Assembly: GCA_016704535.1 (NCBI GenBank)
Contig: JADIZZ010000023.1
Coordinates: 62,001 to 126,000 of the forward strand
Length of the DNA stretch: 64,000 bases
Reading direction: 5' to 3'
DNA from: Betaproteobacteria bacterium
GTDB lineage: Bacteria > Pseudomonadota > Gammaproteobacteria > Burkholderiales > Burkholderiaceae_C
Shown here: in pieces, positions 1 to 8,796 of the stretch
How the letters are laid out: every line of letters begins with the position of its first letter
Numbering within the stretch: the first letter of the stretch is position 1
Notes under the pieces: model-generated
The model's database searches: none
Seen by the model: only the letters and a program-made list of their open reading frames with translations
What the model was told of the DNA's origin: nothing
Program-made: the position numbers and the translations under genes

Positions 1-195
1 GGCGGCATATCGCCGGAACTCAGCACCACCGGCGGCACCTCCGACGGCCGCTTCATCGCCCGCCTTTGCCCGCAGGTAATGGAGTTCGGCGTCGTCAACG
101 AGAGCATCCACAAGATCGACGAGTGGGTCGACGTAGCAGCGCTGGAGCCGCTGAAGAATGTTTACCGGCACACGCTGGAACGGTTCCTGGCATGA
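1..195 (+). CDS. dapE: Succinyl-diaminopimelate desuccinylase, C-terminal end (partial)
   Basis: The first 64 codons read as the C-terminus of DapE, the zinc aminopeptidase-like enzyme that removes succinate from N-succinyl-LL-diaminopimelate in lysine and peptidoglycan-precursor synthesis. The visible part has the family's ending: a GGTSDGRFIA segment (residues 11-20 of the fragment) followed by the MEFGVVNESIHKIDE stretch. The 5' end lies before the window, so length and metal ligands cannot be checked. The stop codon overlaps the start of prmB (ATGA), so the two are probably co-translated. Confidence 0.9.
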   Translation, partial: GGISPELSTTGGTSDGRFIARLCPQVMEFGVVNESIHKIDEWVDVAALEPLKNVYRHTLERFLA

Positions 196-1097
196 CTGTG
201 CTGGAACTCGTGCAGCAGGCCGAGGCCACGCTGCAGGCGGCCGGCGTGCATTTCGGCCACGGCACGACCAATGCCTACGACGAAGCCGCCTGGCTGGTAC
301 TGTGGCGCCTGGGCCTGCCGCTGGACGCACTGGACGCCGCAGCCGCTCAGGCCGTGGCGCCGGTGCAAGTCGAGCAAGTACAGGCGCTGGTGGCAGAGCG
401 CATCCGGACGCGCAAGCCGGCCGCCTATCTCACGGGCGAGGCCTGGCTGCAGGGTGTGCCGTTCTTCGTCGATGAGCGCGTCATCGTGCCGCGCTCGCTG
501 ATCGCCGAGCCATTGGCCGAAGGCAGCATCGACGTCTGGCTCACCGAGCGCACGAAACACGTGCTCGACCTCTGCACTGGCAACGGCAGTCTGGCCGTGC
601 TGGCCGCGCTGGCGTGGCCCGAGGTAACGGTGGACGCCACCGATCTTTCAACCGATGCGCTGGCCGTGGCCGCGAGCAACGTGCAACGCCACGGCCTGGC
701 CGAGCGCATCACGCTGCTGCAGGGCGACGGCCTGGCCGCGGTGGCCGGCCGGCGCTACGACCTCATCCTGTGCAACCCACCCTACGTCAACCGGCAGGCC
801 ATGGCCGAACTGCCGCCCGAGTACCGCGCCGAACCGGCGCTGGCGCTGGACGGCAACGTGCTCGGCGGCGACGATGGCTTGGACTTCATCCGCCGGCTGC
901 TGGCGCGAGTCCCGGCCCACCTGAACGACGACGCCGTGCTGGTGCTGGAGATCGGCAACGAACGGCCGTCTTTCGAAGCCGCCTTCCCCCTGCTGGACGT
1001 GGTTTGGCTGAGCACCAGCGCCGGCGACGAGCAGGTGCTGCTCGTCACGGCCGAAGCGCTGCGCGCCGCAGCCCCGAAGACCCCCGAGACCCCATGA
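192..1097 (+). CDS. prmB: 50S ribosomal protein L3 glutamine methyltransferase PrmB
   Basis: A 301-residue SAM-dependent methyltransferase that should methylate a glutamine of ribosomal protein L3. The SAM-binding loop DLCTGNGSL starts at residue 126 and the glutamine-binding NPPY signature is at 195-198, typical of the PrmA/PrmB/PrmC (HemK) group. The length fits PrmB, and the N-terminal half (VHFGHGTTNA near residue 19) resembles PrmB rather than the release-factor enzyme PrmC. The ATG overlaps the dapE stop, and the downstream ABC-F start ATG lies inside the last codons (ATGA), so dapE-prmB-ABC-F look like one transcript. In-frame starts further upstream are possible but would run deep into dapE. 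Confidence 0.9.
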   Translation: MTVLELVQQAEATLQAAGVHFGHGTTNAYDEAAWLVLWRLGLPLDALDAAAAQAVAPVQVEQVQALVAERIRTRKPAAYLTGEAWLQGVPFFVDERVIVPRSLIAEPLAEGSIDVWLTERTKHVLDLCTGNGSLAVLAALAWPEVTVDATDLSTDALAVAASNVQRHGLAERITLLQGDGLAAVAGRRYDLILCNPPYVNRQAMAELPPEYRAEPALALDGNVLGGDDGLDFIRRLLARVPAHLNDDAVLVLEIGNERPSFEAAFPLLDVVWLSTSAGDEQVLLVTAEALRAAAPKTPETP

Positions 1098-3112
1098 TCC
1101 AGATCTCCCAAGTGACCTTGCGCCGCGGCGTCAAGGTGGTGCTGCAGAACGCCAGCGTCACCCTGCAGCCGCGCGAGAAGGTCGGCCTCATCGGTCGCAA
1201 CGGCGCCGGCAAGTCGAGCCTGTTTTCGCTGATGACAGGCCGGCTGCACGCCGACGCCGGCGACGTCGACATCCCGCCGCGCTGGCGGGTCGGCGAGGTG
1301 GCGCAAGACGTGCCCGAGACCGAGGACGGCGCCACCGACTTCGTGCTGCAAGGCGACCTGCCGCTGATGCAGGCGCAGCAGGCCCTCCACGCCGCCGAAG
1401 CCGCCGACGACGGCCACGCGATGGCCGACGCCCACCAGGCGCTGGACGAAGCCGGCGCCTTCGACGCTCGTGCCCGCGCCCAGGCGCTGCTGATGGGTCT
1501 GGGCTTCCGCGGCGACCAGCTCGACGCCCCGGTCAACACCTTTTCGGGCGGCTGGCGCATGCGGCTGCAGTTGGCACGCGCGCTGATGTGCCCGTCCGAC
1601 CTGCTACTGCTGGACGAGCCCACCAACCACCTCGACCTCGACGCGCTGGTGTGGCTGGAGGCGTGGCTGAAGCGCTACGACGGGCTGATGGTCGTCATCA
1701 GCCATGACCGCGAATTCCTCGACGCCATCTGTAACGTCATCGTGCACCTCGACGACCTGCAGCTGACGCGCTACACCGGCAACTACACGGCCTTCGAGGA
1801 GATGCGCGCCGAACGCCTGAGTCAGGCCGCCGCGGCCTACTCGAAGCAGCAGGAGCGCGTAGCCCACCTGCAGAAGTTCATCGACCGCTTCAAGGCCAAG
1901 GCCAGCAAGGCCAAGCAGGCGCAAAGCCGCGTCAAGGCGCTGGCGCGCATGGAGCGGCTGGCGCCGGTGATGACGGCGGGCGACTTCAACTTCGAGTTCC
2001 GCGAGCCGCTGAGCCTGCCCAACCCGATGCTGAGCTTCGATGGCATCAGCTGCGGCTACAACCACGTGCCCATCGTCAAGAACTTCAGTCGAAGCGTGCT
2101 GGCCGGCCAGCGCATCGGCATCCTGGGTGCCAACGGCCAGGGCAAGTCGACGCTGGTGAAGACGATCGCCGGCGACCTGCCGCTGGTCAGCGGCCACACC
2201 ACGCAGGGCAAAGGCCTGGTCATCGGATATTTCGCGCAGCAGGAAGTGGATGTGCTCCACCTCGACGACGGCCCGCTGATGCACATGGTGCGGCTGGCGC
2301 GCGACGTCGGCCCGCCGGCGCGCGAACAGGAACTGCGCGACTTTCTCGGCAGCTTCCGCTTCGTCGGTGAGATGGTGCAGCAGGCGGTCGGCAGCCTGTC
2401 GGGCGGCGAGAAGGCGCGCCTCGTGCTGGCCATGCTGGTGTGGCAGCGCCCGAACCTGCTGCTGATGGACGAGCCGACCAACCACCTCGACCTGACCACG
2501 CGCGAGGCGCTGTCGATCGCGCTCAACGAGTTCGAAGGCACGGTGATGCTGGTCAGCCACGACCGTGCGCTGCTGCGCGAGACCTGCGACGAGTTCTGGC
2601 TCGTCGCCAAGGGCAAGGTGGAGCCCTTCGACGGCGACCTGGACGACTACCAGAAGTGGCTGCTGGAGGTGTCGCGTGCCAATGCGCGTGGCCAGCCGAT
2701 CCCCGACCCACCGCGCGCAGCCGGTGCTGCCGCAGAACCCGCTCCGCAGCCCGCGAAGGCCAAGGCCCCCACGACGGCGCCTGCGGTGCAGGCCGTCAAA
2801 TCGGCGGCGCCTATGCCCGCTGCACCCAGACCCGCTTCCCGCGACGACCGCCAGAGCAACAAGGCGGCGCGCATCAAGCAGGCCGAGGCGACACGCCCGC
2901 TGCGCAACGAACTGCTGCGCATCGACGAGCGCCTGGCCAGACTGGGCAAGGAAAGGGCCGATATCGAGGCCGCGCTGTCGCGACCCGACGCCAGCGCCGA
3001 CGACTACGCCGAACTCGGCCGCCGCCTGGCCCATGTCGCCGCCGAGGTGGCGATGCTGGAAGAGCGCTGGATCGAGGCGCAGACCGAACTGGAAGCAATG
3101 CAGTCCGCCTGA
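1094..3112 (+). CDS. ABC-F family ATPase (YheS/Uup-like)
   Basis: A 672-residue soluble protein with two ABC ATPase domains and no membrane segment, the layout of ABC-F translation factors that act on ribosomes. Domain one has Walker A GRNGAGKSS near residue 34 and signature FSGGWRMRLQLARAL; domain two has GANGQGKST and LSGGEKARLVLAML. Both have the LLLLDEPTNHLDL or LLLMDEPTNHLDL Walker B stretch. The linker between them (YSKQQERVAHLQKF) is charged and helical. After residue ~540 comes an Ala/Pro-rich spacer and then a C-terminal coiled coil. The N-terminal sequence is closest to E. coli YheS by memory; I cannot separate YheS from Uup without a tree. The ATG overlaps the prmB stop. Confidence 0.88.
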   Translation: MIQISQVTLRRGVKVVLQNASVTLQPREKVGLIGRNGAGKSSLFSLMTGRLHADAGDVDIPPRWRVGEVAQDVPETEDGATDFVLQGDLPLMQAQQALHAAEAADDGHAMADAHQALDEAGAFDARARAQALLMGLGFRGDQLDAPVNTFSGGWRMRLQLARALMCPSDLLLLDEPTNHLDLDALVWLEAWLKRYDGLMVVISHDREFLDAICNVIVHLDDLQLTRYTGNYTAFEEMRAERLSQAAAAYSKQQERVAHLQKFIDRFKAKASKAKQAQSRVKALARMERLAPVMTAGDFNFEFREPLSLPNPMLSFDGISCGYNHVPIVKNFSRSVLAGQRIGILGANGQGKSTLVKTIAGDLPLVSGHTTQGKGLVIGYFAQQEVDVLHLDDGPLMHMVRLARDVGPPAREQELRDFLGSFRFVGEMVQQAVGSLSGGEKARLVLAMLVWQRPNLLLMDEPTNHLDLTTREALSIALNEFEGTVMLVSHDRALLRETCDEFWLVAKGKVEPFDGDLDDYQKWLLEVSRANARGQPIPDPPRAAGAAAEPAPQPAKAKAPTTAPAVQAVKSAAPMPAAPRPASRDDRQSNKAARIKQAEATRPLRNELLRIDERLARLGKERADIEAALSRPDASADDYAELGRRLAHVAAEVAMLEERWIEAQTELEAMQSA

Positions 3113-3165
3113 AGACATCCCGCCGGCCTGCAGGGCAGCCGCACACCACCCCAGAAGGAGATCCC

Positions 3166-3600
3166 ATGGCCATCGACAAAGCCCTCTACACCGCCCACGC
3201 CACCAGCACCGGCGGCCGCACCGGCAGCACCGCGTCGTCCGACGGCGCCATCCAGCTGACCCTCGTCACGCCCAAGGAACTGGGCGGCGCGGGTGGTGCG
3301 GGCACCAACCCCGAGCAGCTATTTGCGTCGGGCTATTCGGCCTGCTTCATCGGCGCGATGAAGGCCGTGGCCGCACGCCAGAAGATCAGCCTTCCGGCCG
3401 AGGTGTCGATCACGGCCAACGTATCCATCGGCCCGATGACGGGCAAGGAAGGCGCTTTCGGCATCGCCGTGGCGATGGCGATCAGCGTGCCGGGCATGAG
3501 CAAGGCCGCGGCCGAGACGCTGGTGGCCGCGGCGCACGAGGTCTGCCCCTATTCGAACGCCACGCGGGGCAACATCGACGTGGTGCTGACGGTGGTCTGA
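3166..3600 (+). CDS. ohr: Organic hydroperoxide resistance protein (Ohr/OsmC family)
   Basis: A 144-residue OsmC-superfamily thiol peroxidase that should reduce organic hydroperoxides to alcohols using lipoyl protein electrons. The two redox cysteines are present: Cys60 in SGYSACF and Cys127 in HEVCPYS, with the spacing of Ohr rather than OsmC. The N-terminal YTAHATSTGGRTG motif is also typical of Ohr. Translation starts behind a strong Shine-Dalgarno (AGAAGGAG, 3152-3160). No MarR-type OhrR regulator is adjacent, which is the usual partner, so peroxide control must come from elsewhere or be absent. Confidence 0.9.
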   Translation: MAIDKALYTAHATSTGGRTGSTASSDGAIQLTLVTPKELGGAGGAGTNPEQLFASGYSACFIGAMKAVAARQKISLPAEVSITANVSIGPMTGKEGAFGIAVAMAISVPGMSKAAAETLVAAAHEVCPYSNATRGNIDVVLTVV

Positions 3601-3622
3601 GCCAACGCCGGCGACGGCAGGC

Positions 3623-4600
3623 TCAGCCTGCCGCCAGCAGGTCCAGCAGCAACTCGATGCGCGCCTGCACCGGCGTCAGTTCGCCCGTGGCCGGCAGCGC
3701 GTCCGGCCCGCCACCGTCCTGCCCCACGACGACACCGCCCAGCAGACAGCGCGAGGCACGCCGCACGACCGCGCCGGCTGCCACCGCACGCCGCGCGGCG
3801 GCGCGCAGTTCGGCGTGCACGCTGCCGTTGCCGGTGCCGGCAATGACGAGGCCGCGCGCGCCGGCGGCCACCAGGGCGTCGATGACCTCGCCACGCGCAC
3901 CAGCATGGCTGCTGACGATGTCGACCACCGGCCAGCGGCTTGCAGCACGCAGGCTGTCGGCGGCCTGCGCCACCGCGGGATGCAGTGGCGCGTCGGGCCA
4001 GGGGCGCAGCAGGCGCACGCGCCCATCCTCGAGCAAGGCCACCGGCCCGGCGTCGCCCGAACCGAAGGCATCGACGCGGTACCCGTGCAGCTTGCGCAGG
4101 CTGCAGCCCGCATGCACCACGCCGCCCAGCACGGCCAGCACGCCGCGCACACCGGGCTCGCGCGCCAGCGTCACGGCGTCGAACAGGTTCTGCGGCCCGT
4201 CGGGCGACAGGGCCGTGGCCGGCCGCATCGCCGCCGTCAGCACCAGTGGCTTGGCCGCGGCCACGGTGCGGTGCAGGAAGTAGGCCGTCTCTTCCAGCGT
4301 GTCGGTGCCGTGCGTGACCACCACGCCGGCCACGTCGGGCCGCGCCAGGTGCAAGGCCGCGCGCTGGGCCAGCGCCGCCCAGGTGGCGTGGTCCATGTCA
4401 CAGCTGTCCAGCCGCGCCAGGGTCTCGGCTTCCAGCGGCCAGCCCTGCAGCGCCGGCACGGCCGCCACCAGGGCGTCGGCCCCCAGCACGCCAGCCTGGT
4501 AGCCGACATGGCGGGCGGCGCTCGCCGCCGTGCCCGCAATCGTGCCACCGGTACCCAGGATGACCACCACGCCCGGGGGGCTGCCGCTGGTGCTTTGCAT
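3623..4600 (-). CDS. L-asparaginase family amidohydrolase
   Basis: A 325-residue asparaginase/glutaminase-family protein. The first catalytic threonine lies in GTGGTIAG (Thr20) and the second in VVTHGTDTLEET (Thr99-Asp100), the two hallmark motifs. AAMRPATALSPDGPQNL (about 123-139) is the conserved family segment. There is no clear signal peptide, so a cytoplasmic enzyme is likely. I chose the ATG at 4600; a TTG directly upstream at 4603 is also in frame. It is divergent from lexA, and a LexA box at 4612-4627 lies only 11 bases upstream of this start, so LexA may also restrain this gene. That last point is inference. Confidence 0.85.
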   Translation of the reverse strand: MQSTSGSPPGVVVILGTGGTIAGTAASAARHVGYQAGVLGADALVAAVPALQGWPLEAETLARLDSCDMDHATWAALAQRAALHLARPDVAGVVVTHGTDTLEETAYFLHRTVAAAKPLVLTAAMRPATALSPDGPQNLFDAVTLAREPGVRGVLAVLGGVVHAGCSLRKLHGYRVDAFGSGDAGPVALLEDGRVRLLRPWPDAPLHPAVAQAADSLRAASRWPVVDIVSSHAGARGEVIDALVAAGARGLVIAGTGNGSVHAELRAAARRAVAAGAVVRRASRCLLGGVVVGQDGGGPDALPATGELTPVQARIELLLDLLAAG

Positions 4601-4611
4601 CAAGTCACTTT

Positions 4612-4627
4612 CTGGATGAAAATACAG
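4612..4627. promoter_or_regulatory. LexA (SOS) box 1 of the lexA promoter
   Basis: CTG-N10-CAG with an AT-rich core (CTGGATGAAAATACAG), matching the proteobacterial SOS box. It lies in the divergent region between asparaginase and lexA. A second box follows 19 bases downstream, centre to centre. The tandem arrangement is like that of the E. coli lexA promoter and implies autorepression. Confidence 0.8.
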
Positions 4628-4630
4628 TCA

Positions 4631-4646
4631 CTGGACAGAATTCCAG
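4631..4646. promoter_or_regulatory. LexA (SOS) box 2 of the lexA promoter
   Basis: A second CTG-N10-CAG (CTGGACAGAATTCCAG), 18 bases before the lexA start codon. Its core is less AT-rich than box 1 and contains a short palindrome (GAATTC), so it may be the weaker site. Position and pairing with box 1 support its role in lexA autoregulation. Confidence 0.7.
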
Positions 4647-4664
4647 TGCCTCGATGGGAACCCG

Positions 4665-5354
4665 ATGGAAGAAAGCCCGAAGCTCACCGCCCGCCAGCAG
4701 CAGATCCTCGACCTGGTGCAAAGCGCCATCGAACGCACCGGCGCCCCGCCGACGCGCGCAGAGATCGCTGCCGAACTGGGCTTCAAGTCGGCCAACGCCG
4801 CCGAAGAACACCTGCAGGCGCTGGCACGCAAGGGCGTCATCGAACTGGTGGGCGGCACCTCGCGCGGCATACGGCTGAAGTCTGACACGTTGCGCGCCAT
4901 GGCCGAGGCGCGCCTGGCGCCCTGGGGCCAGCAGTACATGCTGCCGCTGCCGCACATCGCCCAGCTCACGCTGCCGCTGGTGGGCCGCGTGGCCGCCGGC
5001 AGCCCCATCCTGGCGCAGGAACATGTCGACCAGACCTACCTGATGGAAGCCTCGATGTGGGCACGCCGGCCCGACTACCTGCTCAAGGTCAAAGGCATGA
5101 GCATGCGCGACGCCGGCATCCTCGACGGCGACTTGCTCGCCGTGCAGAAGGCCAAGGACGCGAAGAACGGACAGATCGTCGTGGCGCGGCTGGGCGACGA
5201 AGTCACCGTCAAGCGCCTGCGCCGCACCAGCAAGGGCATCGAACTGCTGCCCGAGAACCCCGACTTCAAGCCCATCCTCGTGCCGCTGGACGCCGAGGAC
5301 TTCGAACTCGAAGGCGTCGCCGTCGGGCTGATCCGCAACACCATGCTGATGTGA
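4665..5354 (+). CDS. lexA: LexA repressor
   Basis: A 229-residue SOS repressor with an N-terminal winged helix-turn-helix (residues 1-70; TRAEIAAELGFKSANAAEEHL) and a C-terminal S24 autoprotease domain. The cleavage site Ala111-Gly112 (RVAAGSP), nucleophile Ser146 (KGMSMRDAG) and general base Lys183 (EVTVKRL) are all present; the Ser-Lys distance of 37 residues equals that in E. coli LexA. It is slightly longer than the E. coli protein because of a longer linker at 72-95. Two LexA boxes precede it, so it should autoregulate. The next gene starts 2 bases after its stop, giving a likely lexA-HHH operon. Confidence 0.97.
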   Translation: MEESPKLTARQQQILDLVQSAIERTGAPPTRAEIAAELGFKSANAAEEHLQALARKGVIELVGGTSRGIRLKSDTLRAMAEARLAPWGQQYMLPLPHIAQLTLPLVGRVAAGSPILAQEHVDQTYLMEASMWARRPDYLLKVKGMSMRDAGILDGDLLAVQKAKDAKNGQIVVARLGDEVTVKRLRRTSKGIELLPENPDFKPILVPLDAEDFELEGVAVGLIRNTMLM

Positions 5355-5356
5355 CC

Positions 5357-5707
5357 ATGCGCCACCTGCAAGACCACACCCCTGCCGCCAGCATGGCCCG
5401 CGCGCCGAAGGCACCGCCGCCGCGCAAGGCGCGGTCGGCGGCCGAGTGCGAGAAGCTCGAGCAGTTGCCCAACATCGGCCCGTCGATCGCTGCCGACCTG
5501 AGAACGCTCGGCATCCAGCACCCGCAGGAACTGGCCGGGCGCGACGCCCTGGCGCTCTACCAGGCCTTGGGCGAGCGAGCCGGTCGCCGCCAAGACCCCT
5601 GTGTGCTCGACACCTTCATGGCGGCCACCGCCTTCATGGAAGGCGCTCCTGCACGGCCCTGGTGGGAATACACCGCGCTGCGCAAGGCGCGTTACGGCGT
5701 GGTGTAG
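5357..5707 (+). CDS. Helix-hairpin-helix protein (Cdd1/pathogenicity-locus family)
   Basis: A 116-residue small protein with a helix-hairpin-helix core (LEQLPNIGPSIAADLRTLGI, about residues 34-53), a non-specific DNA-binding fold. The tail, with DPCVLDTFMAA and PWWEYTALRKARYG, matches the family annotated as Cdd1/pathogenicity locus or, in some betaproteobacteria, mitomycin resistance protein. It starts 2 bases after lexA, so it should be induced in the SOS response; a role in DNA repair is inference from this linkage. A second in-frame ATG at 5393 would remove a poorly conserved 12-residue leader. It ends 7 bases from the convergent acylase gene. Confidence 0.75.
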   Translation: MRHLQDHTPAASMARAPKAPPPRKARSAAECEKLEQLPNIGPSIAADLRTLGIQHPQELAGRDALALYQALGERAGRRQDPCVLDTFMAATAFMEGAPARPWWEYTALRKARYGVV

Positions 5708-5714
5708 CGGCGCC

Positions 5715-8183
5715 TCAGCGCGTTGCTGCCGGCGCCGGCAGCACGCGCAGCACATGGGGCGCAGCGCCACCCTCGGCCGCCGCGCGCGGCCACAACGGCA
5801 CCGTCTGGACTTGCACCCAGGGCTGCAGGAAACGGCGGTACAGCGGTGAAAACACAATGCCGCTCTGCCCGCTGGAATGCATCACGCGCGACTGCCGCGG
5901 GTCGGCCACGTCGTAGAGCGCACGCAGGCTGGCGCCATGCTCGCTGAGGTAGCGCTCGCCAGTCACGCCATCGGGCCGCAGGTTCACGCGCGTGACGTTG
6001 ACCGTGTGCGTGTCGCCCCCCACCGGCGCGCGCAACTCGAACAGGCCAGCCAGCAGCGGCACGCGGCTGAAGGGCCGGTGCTCGGCGCGCACCTGGTGGG
6101 CACGGCCCCAGCGCCATGACGCGACGTCGTCGCCCTGCAGCTGGCGCAGTTCTTCCAGCGCGCGGGTGAGTGCGGCGCCAGCCTGCTCGTCACAGGTCTC
6201 CGCCAGCGGCGTGCGCCGGTCGTCGCACCAGGCCGCGTCGTCGCGCTGCAGCACGCCTTCCAGCGCGTCCTGGAAGTGGCGGCTGGCGAGCGACTTCTCC
6301 CACAGCGCCGGGCTCACGTCGTCGGCGAAGATGGCCTGCGCCAAGTGGCGTTGCCAGGCCCAGAAGATCAGTGGCGCGGCGCGCTCGGCGGCCATGGTGC
6401 CGTCGAAGCCCGCCAGCGCGGCCTGCGCCACGGCGGCAAGCGGGTGCACCGACTTCGCGCGCTGCAGCCAGGGCAGCAGCGGCGGCACGGCCAGCGACTT
6501 CACGTCGGCCTGCATCGCGGCCAGGTCGTCGAGGCTGTGCCGAGGCTTCGCAGTCAGCAGCTGCTCGATGCGCTGCTGACGGTAAGGCAGGGTCCATTCG
6601 CTCGTCAGGTAGTGCGGGTGAGCCTGCGGCGTGATGCGCTGGTTGGCGGTGGCGATGAAGCCGCGTTGGGGATCGATCTCGCGCGGCGTCTCGTCGGCAG
6701 GCACCCAGCCCGCCCAGTCGTAGCGCGCGTCCCAGCCGGGCGCGGGCGCCAGGCCGCGCAGGTCGTTGTCGGGGCGGCGAAACGGCACGCGGCCCGGCGC
6801 AATGAAGCCGATGTGGCCGTCGGCATCGGCCACGACCATGTTCTGCATCGGCGCCACCCAGCCGCGCGTGGCGGCAAAGAAGCTGGCCACCGACGTGGCG
6901 CGCTGCATCGCCAGCGCTGGGCCGATGGCGTCGTTGTCGGCTTCCAGCGCCGTCCAGCGCATCGCCAGCACGTGGCTGGGTTTGCCTTGCGGGCCCAGAA
7001 CGTCGGGCGTGGTGCCGGCGTCGCTGATGACGGGGCCGTGGCGCGTGCGGCGCACGGTCACCTTGACGTCGGGCCGGTCCTTGACCTTGATGAGCTCGGT
7101 GGCCGTCTCGAAGGGAGCCCAGCCCTCGGGCGTGCGGTAACGCGTGGCGTCCCGGGGATCGAGCTGCTCGAGGTACAGGTCCTGCACGTCAGGCGCGGTG
7201 TTCGTGAAGCCCCAGGCGATGCGCGTGTTCTGCCCCAGCACCACGCCGGGCACGCCCGGCAGCGTGGCGCCGGCCACCGGCAGGCCGGGTGCGGCACCTT
7301 CGACTGCGAGCCGCGCGAAGTACCACAGCGCCGGCGTGCTCAGCCGGAGGTGCGGGTCATTGGCGAGCAGCGGCCCGCCGGTGCTGCTGCGGCTGCCGGC
7401 CAGCACCCAGTTGTTGCTGCCCACGCCTTGGACGCCGCTCTCGGGCGCCATCTGTTCCAGACCTTGCCAGGCCGTCGCGGTGGCGGCGCCATCGAGCCTC
7501 AGCCCACGGTAGAGCTTGGCATAGTCGGTCGTGGCCAGCGGCGTCTCGCCGGGATAGGGCGGCAGCAGTTCGTTGATGCGCGCCACCGGCATTTGCAGCG
7601 CCAGGCGCAAGCGCAGCAGTTCGGTGGTCCAGTTGCCGCCCAGGTCCCAGGCCATCATCAAGGCCCAGGCCAGGCTGTCGACGGGGTCCCAGGGTTCGGG
7701 CGTGATGCCCAGGATCAGCATCTCCGGCGGTCGCGCCTGGCCGCCGTCGCGCAGCACGGCATTGATGCCATCGGCATAAGCCTGCAGCGCCGCCTTCGAC
7801 GCCGCCGGCAATTGCTGCCACTGCGCTGCCGCGGCGCGGCGCATCCCCAGGGCGCGCAGGAAACGGTCGGTCTCCAGCGCACCGGGGCCCAGCACCTCGG
7901 CCAGCCGGCCGGCGGCGATGCGGCGGTGCGTTTCCAGCTGCCACAGGCGGTCCTGCGCGTGCACCACGCCAAGTCCGAAGTGGGCGTCGTGCTCGCTGGA
8001 CGCCCGCACGGTCGGGATGCCGTGCGCGTCGCGCTCGATGCGCAGTTCCGCCTGCGCACCGTCCAGCTGCAGGCTGCCCTGCGTGTCCGGTATCGCACAG
8101 AGACCGTAGACGGCCGCGCCCACCATCCCCAGGGTCAACAGCACACCCCCTACCGCCAGCCCACGCCGAAGCCACACCAACAC
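5715..8183 (-). CDS. Penicillin acylase family N-terminal-nucleophile hydrolase
   Basis: An 822-residue member of the penicillin amidase/acyl-homoserine lactone acylase family. A membrane anchor or signal segment occupies about residues 8-30 (VGGVLLTLGMVGAAVYGL). The A-chain follows, then the autocatalytic site GVG-SNNW, where Ser256 would become the N-terminal nucleophile of the B-chain. LLANDPHLRLSTPALWYF is the conserved stretch just after it. These enzymes hydrolyse amides such as penicillins, acyl-homoserine lactones or other N-acyl amines; the substrate cannot be read from sequence. The likely start is GTG (8183); TTG and GTG codons just downstream are alternatives. It converges on the lexA operon. 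Confidence 0.88.
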   Translation of the reverse strand: MLVWLRRGLAVGGVLLTLGMVGAAVYGLCAIPDTQGSLQLDGAQAELRIERDAHGIPTVRASSEHDAHFGLGVVHAQDRLWQLETHRRIAAGRLAEVLGPGALETDRFLRALGMRRAAAAQWQQLPAASKAALQAYADGINAVLRDGGQARPPEMLILGITPEPWDPVDSLAWALMMAWDLGGNWTTELLRLRLALQMPVARINELLPPYPGETPLATTDYAKLYRGLRLDGAATATAWQGLEQMAPESGVQGVGSNNWVLAGSRSSTGGPLLANDPHLRLSTPALWYFARLAVEGAAPGLPVAGATLPGVPGVVLGQNTRIAWGFTNTAPDVQDLYLEQLDPRDATRYRTPEGWAPFETATELIKVKDRPDVKVTVRRTRHGPVISDAGTTPDVLGPQGKPSHVLAMRWTALEADNDAIGPALAMQRATSVASFFAATRGWVAPMQNMVVADADGHIGFIAPGRVPFRRPDNDLRGLAPAPGWDARYDWAGWVPADETPREIDPQRGFIATANQRITPQAHPHYLTSEWTLPYRQQRIEQLLTAKPRHSLDDLAAMQADVKSLAVPPLLPWLQRAKSVHPLAAVAQAALAGFDGTMAAERAAPLIFWAWQRHLAQAIFADDVSPALWEKSLASRHFQDALEGVLQRDDAAWCDDRRTPLAETCDEQAGAALTRALEELRQLQGDDVASWRWGRAHQVRAEHRPFSRVPLLAGLFELRAPVGGDTHTVNVTRVNLRPDGVTGERYLSEHGASLRALYDVADPRQSRVMHSSGQSGIVFSPLYRRFLQPWVQVQTVPLWPRAAAEGGAAPHVLRVLPAPAATR

Positions 8184-8370
8184 AGGCCCCCGATCAAGTC
8201 CGCAAAGGAAGAAGGCTAACCGGCCCTGGCCCAGTCCGCCGCCGAGAGATCGACAGCCATCCCCGGCCGGGAACTGGCGTCCGAAGCGCCCCTACTTCCG
8301 AGCTTTGCGACACGCCGGTCCGGGCCAGCATCGGGCTCAGGTTGTCGAAACCGTGTCCGATATCACCCCC

Positions 8371-8796
8371 ATGCTCAGTTCATTGCACGTCCGTTCGCGC
8401 TGGAGACGCCGCAGCACGCTGTGCGACCCCAGCAGCCTGCGCGTGGAAGTCTGCCCGCCGTCCCTGCGCTTCGCTCCCGCCGGCGGTGCTTGGCAGCGGG
8501 CCATTGCGTGGCTGCTGGCGCCAGCACCGCACGCGGCCGCCACAGCGCCGAACAGGCTGCCCGAAGTGCGCTGCGAGTTCCTGGCCACGCTGGCCGACAT
8601 CGATGGCCCCGATGCCGACACGCTGCGTCGCCGCATCCAGGATGCCCGGACGCTGCGCGAGCTGTGGCACGCGCGGGCCGAGATCTACCGCGTCGTCGGC
8701 GTCGCGTTCAGCCAGTTCCAGGCCGAGGAGCGCCTGGGGCCCCTGAACCGCCACTTTCCGACACGCGGCCCTCGCTCCCAGTTCGCCCCGCTGTGA
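8371..8796 (+). CDS. Hypothetical protein, first of a tandem related pair
   Basis: A 141-residue soluble protein I do not recognise. The N-terminal 65 residues are low-complexity and basic. The C-terminal half, from EVRCEFLATLADIDG onward, looks structured. Its last 17 residues (LNRHFPTRGPRSQFAPL) share seven identities with the last 17 of the next gene, without gaps, and both proteins have an LW-x2-RA-x-[IV]-[YF] segment before that. The pair therefore seems to be an old tandem duplication. The stop overlaps the next start (TGATG), so translation is coupled. The ATG at 8371 was chosen because it is the first in frame near coding-like sequence; the start is uncertain. Confidence 0.6.
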   Translation: MLSSLHVRSRWRRRSTLCDPSSLRVEVCPPSLRFAPAGGAWQRAIAWLLAPAPHAAATAPNRLPEVRCEFLATLADIDGPDADTLRRRIQDARTLRELWHARAEIYRVVGVAFSQFQAEERLGPLNRHFPTRGPRSQFAPL

